A stretch of DNA of 32,133 nucleotides, taken from NCBI GenBank assembly GCA_913055785.1, contig CAJXLJ010000034.1:1-32133 (forward strand). Direction: 5' to 3'. Origin of the DNA: an uncultured Parvularculaceae bacterium (lineage in GTDB: Bacteria; Pseudomonadota; Alphaproteobacteria; Caulobacterales; Parvularculaceae). The notes beneath the pieces are model-generated. The model was not told where the DNA came from. It saw only the letters and a program-made list of their open reading frames with translations, and did not search any database. Within the stretch, counting starts at the first letter, position 1. Each line of letters opens with the position of its first letter. This document shows positions 25,280 through 32,133 of this stretch, piece after piece. Made by a program: the position numbers and the translations under genes.

Positions 25280-28200
25280 TCATGTAAATATGAAATCATC
25301 CTCATGGAGGTCGCCCACGACGACATTGAGGAGAAGGATCGAATCCCCGCCGCCAAAGTCGATGGTCGTGTGGTTTCCATTGTCCGACGCCGCCGCAATC
25401 ACTTCCGCAAAGGTGTCGAACGCCGCCCCGAAAGCGATCAGCATGATTGCGTCATCTGTGCCCGCTCCAGCGATAAAGTCGTCAAAGGTGTCGGCGTCGT
25501 GGCCGAAGCGGAACTCGAAGATATCGTCACCCTCCCCGCCCGTGACTGTGTCGGCGCCGAAGCGGCCGTTCAACGTGTCGTCACCGGCATCACCCTTCAG
25601 GCGATCCGCGCCGCCGCCGCCTGTCAGCGAGTCGTTGTCGTCATTACCCAGGAGCGTGTCGTCGCCGCCGCCGCCGAACATGCGGTCATCGCCTTCAAAC
25701 CCGCGCAGGATATCGTTGCCGCCGGATCCGTTAATCAGGTCTTTTCCATAACCGCCGCGCAAATCATCGTCACCGGCGCCCCCATAAAGCGAGTCATGAC
25801 TGCGATAGCCATGCAGGAAGTCATCACCCTCACCGCCAAACAGAGAGTCCCGTCCAGCGAATCCTTCAAGGCTGTCATTATCATCGCCGCCGTCAAGCGT
25901 ATCGTCGCCAAAGCCGCCCAACAAGCTATCGTCGGCCAGCCCCCCAACAAGCACATCATCGCCGCCTTCTCCGGATATGCTGTCTGCGCCGTCGCCGCCA
26001 TTTATGCGATTCGCAGCCTCATCACCCACAAGCACATCGGCTAAATTCGATCCTGTGAGGTTCTCAACCGAGTTGAAGCTATCTCCCTGAGCGTAGCCGC
26101 CACTGGCGGTGCTTAGTCCGAGGTTAATCGAAACAGAGTCTGGAGAGGCGGCATAATTCATTTCATCAAAGCCGCCGCCGCCATAGTGAACGTCTGCGCC
26201 GCTGCCGCCAAGAAAAACGTCAGCCCCCCCCGCGCCGCGCAGTGTGTCATGCCCCGCTGCCCCATCGATAATATTTGCCGCATGGTCACCCGACAAATCG
26301 TCGCCAAACCCCGACCCGAGAAGGTTTTCGATATTGTTGAGGACATCACCGGCCGCATCGCCGGCGCTTCCAGATCCCGTCAAAAGACTGACATTAACCG
26401 CTATGCTAGAGTAGGTGTAATCCGCCCAGTCCTGACCGGCTCCGCCATTGAGAACGTCCCCATACCTCCCACCATTAAGCGTGTCGTTTCCCGCTCCGCC
26501 ATCGAGAGAATCAACACCGCCTTTACCCATAATAAAGTCGTCGCCATCGCCGCCAAAAAGTTCATCACGACCAGACCCGCCAAGGCCGCTAGCCGTGCTG
26601 CCAATCAGCGTATCATCGCCGCCAAGTCCAAAAAGAACGCCACGAGAGCTATTTGCTGTCAGCGCATCATTAAAGCCTGAGCCAATTATATTTTCGACCT
26701 GTGAAAGGTAATCACCCTCGGCATCACCGCCGCTTGCCGTGTTGTTCAGCAGATTAATCATCACTCCGGCAACTGAATGTTCGTATGATATCCAATCAAT
26801 GCCAGATAAGCCGCGTAGTGTGTCCGCGCCAGCGCCGCCTACAAGCGTATCATCGCCGCCGCCGCCGCGAAGCGAGTCAGCGCTATCGCCGCCAACCAGT
26901 AGATCGGCAAATACTGTTCCGTTAACGCCTTCAAAATTTGAGATGACATCTCCGTCTGCGTCGCCGCCAGAAGCAACCTCCGTGGCCAGATTGACCACAA
27001 CTGCGGCCGTAGACTCGTCATAAGAGAGTATGTCGCCAATACCGTCTCCACCATCAAGGATGTCGGCGCCAGCCCCACCTGCAATCACATCATCGCCCTG
27101 CCCGCCTGATATTGAATCAACACCAGCACCGCCACTTAAATTGTTATCTGAATCATCCCCGATAAGCGTGTCATCAAAGCCTGACCCAAATGCGCTTTCA
27201 AAATTTATTATGACATCGCCCTCGGCATCTCCGCCGGAAAAAAGGCTATTGGCGAAATCAACGCTTACCGCAGCCCCGGAAGCGGCGAACGACAGGGTGT
27301 CCTCGCCCTCGCCGCCATCAAGCGCATCGTTTCCAGCGGCGCCTTCGATAAAATCCCCACCATCACCGCCAAGGATTGAGTCATCGCCATCGCCGCCAAA
27401 AAGCTCATCGAATCCGCCATATCCGATAAGCGTATCATTCCCGGAACCGCCATTAAGAGTGTCCTTACCGAGCGGGGAGAGAGAATCTCCAGCCAACAAA
27501 TCGGCGCCATCCCCTCCGTACAACTCTCCTCTATCTGCAATTAGCGTGTCATCGAATTGAGACCCTTCAATGATATCAATGCCGATGAAATCATCCCCCT
27601 CCGCGTCGTTGAATTGAATGACGCCCATTGTTAGGTCGATATGGACGCCGCCCGGAGATGTAATATATGAAATCCACGGGGATTTTCCGGAGGATTTGAC
27701 AAATTTATCGGCGCCGCCGCCGCCAATCAGATAATCGTCCGTAGAACCACGTAGTTCGTTGTCGCTATCATTACCGATCAGGGTATCGGCGAAACTTGTG
27801 CCGTAAATGCCTTCGATAGAAATCAGCACATCGCCTTCTGCATCACCTCCTGACGCAAAGCCAGTATCCAAATTTATCGAGACGCCAGCCGATGAAGCAG
27901 AGTAATCGACAAAGTCAAAACCACCTCCCCCATTCAAGGTGTCAAAGCCGGCGCTGCCTATAAGAGAATCGTCATCGTCACCTGCATTGAGTAAGTCATC
28001 GCCGTCAAAACCGAAAAGCGTGTCTTTACCTTCGCCACCATAAATCGAGTCGTCGCCGTCATCGGCGCCAGCGACGCCGCCGCTTAGATAATCCGCACCA
28101 GCGCCGCCTTCTAACGAGTCAGAGCCGTTTTCTCCATATAGGGAATCGTCTTTAGAGCCTCCGAAAATACTGTCATTTCCATCGCCGCCGTAGACTTTTA

Positions 28201-29005
28201 CCGGACCGTCAAATCCCTGAAAAAAGTCGTCGCCTGCCAATAGATTTTTGATTTCACCACCGATCCCCTCAAAACCATATATTACATCTGCGCCAGCCGT
28301 CGGCTTCGGGACATTTATTCCCAGGTCATCCAACACCGCGACATCGAGCGGCGTAATATATTGTCGTTCCCTGGTTCCAATAGTAGGCGACATGATCGGT
28401 CCAGAACCGTAAATATCGAAATGCGGACTGTCGCTGACGATAGGCGGCGGCGAGCCCCATAATTCTATAGCGCTTTGGCCATTGAACTTTCTGTCGCCGT
28501 TGAATTCGAATGAAATAAGGCTTTCAAATTCAGACATATTACCGCCTGGCGCGTCGATAAATCCAAGCGGATGCCCAAGCTCGTGAAGAATGATCGAAAA
28601 GAGGTCGTACTGGCCAGAAGGTATGTTCCCCGACCTCTCATAGGGATCAGGGTCGAAATAAAATTCATCCTCTAACAGTCTGTCCAAATCAAGCGTTACG
28701 CCAGCATCGAAGACAGCGCCGTTTGAGTCTATTCCGGTACGGATCTCATATGTGACATTCGATGCGTAAATTCCGAATAGGTCGACAAGCTCATTCGGCC
28801 CCGCTTGCGCAAGCGCGGAACCCTCTAGACTTACGGTCGAAATTTCAACTTCAATGACTGCGTCGGAATCGCCAAGGTAACGAGACCAGACCACACCCGC
28901 GGCATCGAATAGGCCAAGTATCGTATTTTGCACACTCGTCGATATCCCGCTCGAAGAGAACGATGAGTCAATTGTGAATACCCAAGTGACCATATGAACC
29001 TTCAT
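25280..29005 (-). CDS. Large RTX (hemolysin-type Ca-binding) protein with N-terminal metzincin-like protease domain
   Basis: A 1,241-residue acidic protein. The N-terminal domain (about 1-235) has the zinc site H-E-L-G-H-P-L-G-F-I-D at 141-151, an HExxHxxGxxD metzincin-like motif, and a Met-turn candidate M205 before I-T-P-L-D-V-A-V-L-D-D-L-G. From about 265 on it consists of Ca2+-binding G-G-x-G-x-D nonapeptides, interrupted by seven copies of a 60-70-residue unit of the type Y-x-x-S-x-x-x-V-x-(I/V)-x-L ... G-G-D-A-E-G-D ... (I/F)-E-x-x-x-G-(S/T)-x-F-x-D. There is no signal peptide, and the C-terminus ends in a type I secretion-like L-H-E-D-D-F-I-F-T. It is thus likely secreted by a type I exporter, none of which is nearby. 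ATG at 28993 (GAAGG 5 nt upstream) is an equally good start. GC falls to about 40% in places near the 5' end, suggesting transfer. Confidence 0.9.
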   Translation of the reverse strand: MKVHMVTWVFTIDSSFSSSGISTSVQNTILGLFDAAGVVWSRYLGDSDAVIEVEISTVSLEGSALAQAGPNELVDLFGIYASNVTYEIRTGIDSNGAVFDAGVTLDLDRLLEDEFYFDPDPYERSGNIPSGQYDLFSIILHELGHPLGFIDAPGGNMSEFESLISFEFNGDRKFNGQSAIELWGSPPPIVSDSPHFDIYGSGPIMSPTIGTRERQYITPLDVAVLDDLGINVPKPTAGADVIYGFEGIGGEIKNLLAGDDFFQGFDGPVKVYGGDGNDSIFGGSKDDSLYGENGSDSLEGGAGADYLSGGVAGADDGDDSIYGGEGKDTLFGFDGDDLLNAGDDDDSLIGSAGFDTLNGGGGFDFVDYSASSAGVSINLDTGFASGGDAEGDVLISIEGIYGTSFADTLIGNDSDNELRGSTDDYLIGGGGADKFVKSSGKSPWISYITSPGGVHIDLTMGVIQFNDAEGDDFIGIDIIEGSQFDDTLIADRGELYGGDGADLLAGDSLSPLGKDTLNGGSGNDTLIGYGGFDELFGGDGDDSILGGDGGDFIEGAAGNDALDGGEGEDTLSFAASGAAVSVDFANSLFSGGDAEGDVIINFESAFGSGFDDTLIGDDSDNNLSGGAGVDSISGGQGDDVIAGGAGADILDGGDGIGDILSYDESTAAVVVNLATEVASGGDADGDVISNFEGVNGTVFADLLVGGDSADSLRGGGGDDTLVGGAGADTLRGLSGIDWISYEHSVAGVMINLLNNTASGGDAEGDYLSQVENIIGSGFNDALTANSSRGVLFGLGGDDTLIGSTASGLGGSGRDELFGGDGDDFIMGKGGVDSLDGGAGNDTLNGGRYGDVLNGGAGQDWADYTYSSIAVNVSLLTGSGSAGDAAGDVLNNIENLLGSGFGDDLSGDHAANIIDGAAGHDTLRGAGGADVFLGGSGADVHYGGGGFDEMNYAASPDSVSINLGLSTASGGYAQGDSFNSVENLTGSNLADVLVGDEAANRINGGDGADSISGEGGDDVLVGGLADDSLLGGFGDDTLDGGDDNDSLEGFAGRDSLFGGEGDDFLHGYRSHDSLYGGAGDDDLRGGYGKDLINGSGGNDILRGFEGDDRMFGGGGDDTLLGNDDNDSLTGGGGADRLKGDAGDDTLNGRFGADTVTGGEGDDIFEFRFGHDADTFDDFIAGAGTDDAIMLIAFGAAFDTFAEVIAAASDNGNHTTIDFGGGDSILLLNVVVGDLHEDDFIFT
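25320..28210 (-). repeat. RTX nonapeptide tracts and seven interspersed 60-70-aa units
   Basis: Within the RTX gene, tandem G-G-x-G-x-D-x-(L/I)-x codons alternate with seven diverged copies of a longer unit, which begin near 27905, 27670, 27290, 27030, 26795, 26435 and 26165 (minus strand, reading leftward). The second copy (S-P-W-I-S-Y) is the most diverged. On the plus strand the nonapeptide tracts read as gccgcc-rich sequence. Confidence 0.8.
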
Positions 29006-29169
29006 TTAGCAGTGGCGGAACGCAGCGCGGCGAATGATACCTCATTCAGCCGATCTCACAATTAGCCTGATGGAAAACGCCAGGCACCGGCCGCATTATG
29101 TAGAAATACGATTCGTGGTAAGAAAAACAATGCCCTGCATACGGTCGGACACGATTAAGTATGAGTTTG

Positions 29170-29245
<76 letters not shown>

Positions 29246-29325
29246 TCTGGAACGCCGTCCCTTAGCCGACTGCCGCGCGCTTGACCAGAGGCTGGCGCTT
29301 GGCGGCAATTGCGTTAAAAAGCGCT

Positions 29326-29739
29326 ATGAAACATCCAATCTCCATCCTGATTCTGGCGTCGGCGCTTGCAGGCTGTGGCCAGTCTGATCCGAACGCCGGC
29401 AGCGCGGCGGGGGCCAGCGGAAACGCCGCCCCTTCAGGCCGCCAGTTATTTTCGCCCTGCGCGGTCTGCCATGCGGTGAAGGAAGGCGACGCGGCGCGGG
29501 TCGGCCCCAACCTTTATGGGATTGTCGGACGGCAGGCTGGCGCAGACCCTGCCTTCGCCTACTCGAAAGCGATGCGGGAATCCGGCGTGGTCTGGACCGA
29601 AGACAATCTCGACGCCTTTATCGAGAACCCGCAGATGTTCATCCGCGGCAACAGGATGGGGTATGCCGGCGAGCGGAACGCCGAAAAACGCGCGGCGATC
29701 ATCGACTATCTGAAAACGCTGAAGCCGGCGGCCGACTAA
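29326..29739 (+). CDS. Lipid-anchored class I cytochrome c
   Basis: A 137-residue c-type cytochrome. The signal ends in a lipobox L-A-G-C (Cys17), so the mature protein should be membrane-tethered by lipid. A short Ala/Gly/Ser linker leads to the heme site C45-A-V-C48-H49, then G-P-N-L-Y-G-I-V-G-R-Q-A-G and the likely sixth ligand M111 in G-N-R-M-G-Y-A-G. This resembles the cytochrome c2/c552 group of alphaproteobacteria, which carry electrons between bc1 and oxidases; a tethered form is known in several species. ATG 29326 is chosen because only this start gives a proper lipoprotein signal. It overlaps the convergent aldolase-family gene by 4 bp. Confidence 0.9.
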   Translation: MKHPISILILASALAGCGQSDPNAGSAAGASGNAAPSGRQLFSPCAVCHAVKEGDAARVGPNLYGIVGRQAGADPAFAYSKAMRESGVVWTEDNLDAFIENPQMFIRGNRMGYAGERNAEKRAAIIDYLKTLKPAAD

Positions 29740-30569
29740 ACGTCGTAGCCGGGATTTTCCCTGTTCAGCTTACGGAGCAGTCCCGGCCAGGCGAGATTGT
29801 CGCCAAGACCGGCAACGAAGGCTGGCGCGCCCTGCTGCATAACCTTGGCGCTCATCGCCGGCGGCTCTTCGCGCGGTTCCTTGGTGTCCGACTGCGCGAG
29901 GATTTGCGCGCGGCAGGCCTGTTCCAGAAAATACATGCGCATGAAAGCGGTCGCGCAGTTGGCGCCGACCGTCAGCGTGCCGTGATTGCGCAGGATAAGA
30001 AACCCGTGATTGCCCATATCCCGGACAAGCCGTTCGCGCTCGTCATGGTCGGTCGCGATGCCCTCATAGTCGTGATAGGCGACATCGTCATGAACGATCA
30101 TGGCGAACTGTGAGTAGCGCTTGAGCCCGTCCTGCTGCGCCGAGACGGCTACGCCATAGGGCGTGTGCACATGCAGCACCGCATGCGCATCGTCACGCGA
30201 CATGTGCAGCGCTGAATGGATCGTAAAGCCGGCGGGGTTCGAGAAGTAAGGCGTCTCGCCGACAACATTGCCGTCGACATCGATCTTCAACAGCGAACTC
30301 GCCGTCATCTCGTCGAAAAAGACGCCGTAAGGATTGATCAGGAAGCGCGCCTTGCCGCCTTCATCCGGACAGCGCACGGAAATATGGGTGAAGATCATGT
30401 CGTCCCACCCGTGAAGCGCGACAAGACGGTAGGTCGCCGCAAGATCGCAGCGCAAGCGCCACTCCTCGTCGCTCACCTCGCCCTTCAGGGAGGGCAGGCT
30501 CAATGGGTCCGGAATGTTGAAGCCCGCCATATGGCCTACGGCTTCCGGCTTTTGCGCTGTCGCGTTCAT
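29736..30569 (-). CDS. Class II aldolase/adducin family protein
   Basis: A 277-residue member of the class II aldolase/adducin domain family. The metal-binding pattern is present: the paired His in V-L-H-V-H-T-P-Y-G and the later N-H-G in F-L-I-L-R-N-H-G-T-L. The start contains C-D-L-A-A-T-Y-R-L-V-A-L-H-G-W-D-D-M-I-F-T-H-I-S-V-R, as in the bacterial proteins resembling adducin heads. GAGGAG precedes ATG 30569. Sugar-phosphate aldolases and decarboxylases share this fold, so the substrate is undetermined. It lies 61 bp downstream of egtB on the same strand and may be co-transcribed with it. Confidence 0.88.
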   Translation of the reverse strand: MNATAQKPEAVGHMAGFNIPDPLSLPSLKGEVSDEEWRLRCDLAATYRLVALHGWDDMIFTHISVRCPDEGGKARFLINPYGVFFDEMTASSLLKIDVDGNVVGETPYFSNPAGFTIHSALHMSRDDAHAVLHVHTPYGVAVSAQQDGLKRYSQFAMIVHDDVAYHDYEGIATDHDERERLVRDMGNHGFLILRNHGTLTVGANCATAFMRMYFLEQACRAQILAQSDTKEPREEPPAMSAKVMQQGAPAFVAGLGDNLAWPGLLRKLNRENPGYDV

Positions 30570-30630
30570 CTTACTGTCTCCTCGCCCGTTCGCCCCCTAC
30601 TCTACCCCCGGCGGCGCGGTGATGCATGCC

Positions 30631-31911
30631 TCAATCGCAGTCCCTGGCCAGTCTCAGTCCGGCGAATTGCCAGCGTGCGCTCGCGGGAAAGAAATTGCGG
30701 TAACTGGCGCGAATATGACCCTCCGGCGTCGCGCAGGATCCGCCTTTCAGCACCATCTGACCCGACATGAACTTGCCGTTATACTCGCCGATGGCGCCGT
30801 TCGCGGGCGCGTAACCCGGATAGGCGACATATGGGCTCGCCGTCCATTCCCAGACATCGCCGTAAAGCTGCAGCAGACGCGCGTCTTCCGCCGCCGCCGG
30901 GGACGGCGCAGACGCCGCCCCGTTCTCAAGATAGCGGCCCCTGACCGGGAACAACGAGGCCGCCGCTTCCCACTCAAATTCCGTCGGCAGCCGCGCGCCG
31001 GCCCAATAAGCGTACGCCGCCGCCTCATACTGGCTGATATGGCAAACCGGCGCATGCGGATTGACCGGCCGTTCGCCGAACAGCGTGTATTCCAGCCACT
31101 CGCCGCCGTCCTTTCGCCAGTAGAGCGGCGCGCGTAAAGTTTCGCGGTTGATCAGATCCCAGGCGTCCGACAGCCAGAGCGGCGCATCCTGATAGGCGCC
31201 GTCTTCGATGAACTCGATAAACTCCGCATTCGTCACCGGTCGGTTCGCGAGCCGGAACGGATGCAGATAGACCTTGTGGCGCGGCCCCTCATTATCGAAG
31301 GCGAAGCCCTTTCCGCCCCATCCGATTTCGCACAATCCGCCTTCCATCTCGCGCCATTCGAGCGCCGGCGCCGCGTTCGTTTCACGATGCGCCTCTTCAT
31401 AGACGGCCGGAAGCAGCGGGTTTTGATATAGACCGTGCTTTAAATCCGTAAGCAACAGTTCCTGATGCTGCTCTTCATGCGCGCAGCCAAGCGCGACCAA
31501 CGGCGCGATCCTTTCAACGACATCGTCGGGCGCGGTCTCGACAAGCCGCGTCATCGCCTCATTCACATGCGCGCGAAAATCGAGAATGTCCTGCGCGGAC
31601 GGCCGCGACAGCATGCCCCGATGGGGCCGCGGGTGCATCTCGCCAATCTGATTGTAATAGGAGTTGAAGAGGTAGCAGAATTTCGGATGAAAGAGTTCAT
31701 AGTCATCCGCGTGAGCCTCGAGAATAAACGTCTCGAAAAACCAGCTCGTATGCGCGAGATTCCATTTCACGGGGCTGGCGTCCGGCATCGACTGCAGCAT
31801 CCAGTCTTCCGCGCTTAACGGCGCAGCGAGCTTTTCGCTGTTCGCGCGCGCCTTTGAAAATGACGTGAGAATGGCGTTCCGATCAGGGAAAATCGCGGAT
31901 TCGAAGGGCAT
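30631..31911 (-). CDS. egtB: Ergothioneine biosynthesis protein EgtB (hercynylcysteine sulfoxide synthase type)
   Basis: A 426-residue non-heme iron enzyme that joins hercynine to a cysteine-type thiol by oxidative C-S bond formation in ergothioneine synthesis. The N-terminal DinB-like domain holds the iron ligands: His in W-N-L-A-H-T-S-W-F-F-E and the pair in H-E-E-Q-H-Q-E. The C-terminal half is the formylglycine-generating-enzyme fold: N-R-P-V-T-N-A-E-F-I-E-F-I, R-L-P-T-E-F-E-W-E-A-A, D-V-W-E-W-T-A-S-P-Y and K-G-G-S-C-A-T-P, ending G-L-R-L-A-R-D. A methyltransferase for hercynine (EgtD) is not seen in the window. The thiol donor subtype cannot be told with certainty. Confidence 0.93.
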   Translation of the reverse strand: MPFESAIFPDRNAILTSFSKARANSEKLAAPLSAEDWMLQSMPDASPVKWNLAHTSWFFETFILEAHADDYELFHPKFCYLFNSYYNQIGEMHPRPHRGMLSRPSAQDILDFRAHVNEAMTRLVETAPDDVVERIAPLVALGCAHEEQHQELLLTDLKHGLYQNPLLPAVYEEAHRETNAAPALEWREMEGGLCEIGWGGKGFAFDNEGPRHKVYLHPFRLANRPVTNAEFIEFIEDGAYQDAPLWLSDAWDLINRETLRAPLYWRKDGGEWLEYTLFGERPVNPHAPVCHISQYEAAAYAYWAGARLPTEFEWEAAASLFPVRGRYLENGAASAPSPAAAEDARLLQLYGDVWEWTASPYVAYPGYAPANGAIGEYNGKFMSGQMVLKGGSCATPEGHIRASYRNFFPASARWQFAGLRLARDCD

Positions 31912-32007
31912 ATCGCTAAGCGCAGTCCTTTCTTAAGCGCTCCGCGCCTAGCATAATGCCGCCGGCGCCGCAAAGAACAGGGGCGAACTGAAGATTTTAC
32001 TTCAATC

Positions 32008-32036
32008 CTGACGCTACGCTCCGGATAAGCTATAGT
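32008..32036 (+). promoter_or_regulatory. Sigma-70-like promoter of the rightward edge gene
   Basis: CTGACG (32008-32013) and TATAGT (32031-32036) are separated by 17 bp; the -10 matches the consensus at five of six positions. Transcription would start near 32043, 14 bp before ATG 32057, giving a very short leader. Confidence 0.55.
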
Positions 32037-32056
32037 GCGGGAACGGAACCGAATGC

Positions 32057-32133
32057 ATGGCGCAAGAAACCAAACCATCAATGAGCGCGCTGCTCAGGCG
32101 TTTAAGCGCCGGCGCTGACACGGCGGGCGAACC
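32057..32133 (+). CDS. Partial CDS, N-terminus only, function unknown
   Basis: An open frame runs from ATG 32057 to the window edge: 25 codons beginning M-A-Q-E-T-K-P-S-M-S-A-L-L-R-R-L. A good promoter lies just upstream. It diverges from egtB, with 145 bp between the starts. An overlapping ATG at 32053 in another frame stops within about 21 codons and is rejected. The fragment is too short to identify a family. Confidence 0.5.
   Translation, partial: MAQETKPSMSALLRRLSAGADTAGE

Noticed and set aside
25304-26044. 246-codon frame, and others such as 27030-27560, antisense to the RTX repeats
   Set aside because: Periodic nonapeptide codons leave the opposite strand free of stops; the products are repetitive Ala/Val- or Ser/Pro-rich shadows.
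25320-28210. Regularly spaced short repeats that might be a CRISPR array
   Set aside because: The repeats are degenerate, in frame and encode G-G-x-G-x-D; there are no constant repeats with unique spacers and no cas genes.

Overview
The window reads as a continuous piece of an alphaproteobacterial chromosome of roughly 60% GC. The evidence is gene order and gene content: ubiK / lgt / NDUFAF7-type methyltransferase / pgeF / prs, and proC next to ybjN, are arrangements typical of Alphaproteobacteria. A marine Caulobacterales/Parvularculales-like host is a guess from general resemblance, not something the sequence proves. Coding density is very high. Five convergent gene pairs are separated by 11 bp or less, and two of them overlap by 4 bp.

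Layout. 1-57: the start of a leftward gene cut by the edge. 200-350: a clear promoter and a 30-residue single-pass membrane peptide. 434-2590: a Na+/Ca2+ antiporter, a FolM/PTR1-type pteridine reductase and FolB. 2592-3065: a DUF3592 membrane protein. 3131-5086: UvrC. 5096-6959: a leftward HisKA_2 membrane kinase followed by a single-domain response regulator. 7190-9061: a DUF885 putative metallohydrolase lipoprotein, closed by a strong terminator. 9244-11504: a two-gene unit of an orphan RnfD/NqrB-like membrane protein and a periplasmic DUF2330 protein carrying a W-C-D-P-C motif. 11560-14139: pgsA and an OmpR/EnvZ-type two-component pair, translationally coupled. 14136-15836: proC, ybjN and ubiK, leftward. 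15945-19734: lgt, the methyltransferase, pgeF and prs, rightward. 19746-22910: a leftward set of VOC protein, rimK, rimB and a membrane PAS protein with no output domain. 23200-24994: a PLP aminotransferase and dps, with two spaced GATA-N-TATC sites between them. 25280-29005: a 1,241-residue RTX protein with an N-terminal metzincin-like protease domain, of visibly lower GC in its 5' part. 29170-29245: tRNA-Thr(UGU). 29326-31911: a lipid-anchored cytochrome c, a class II aldolase family protein and EgtB. 32008-32133: a promoter and the start of a rightward gene cut by the edge.

How the genes fit together. Most are housekeeping genes: folate synthesis, nucleotide excision repair, phospholipid and lipoprotein synthesis, proline and PRPP synthesis, respiratory assembly. 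The accessory parts are the block between uvrC and pgsA (two-component pair, DUF885, RnfD-like/DUF2330) and the RTX protease. The best candidate for a poorly described system is the RnfD-like/DUF2330 pair, which looks like a membrane-to-periplasm redox unit. I found no CRISPR array, phage, intact insertion sequence or recognisable defence system.
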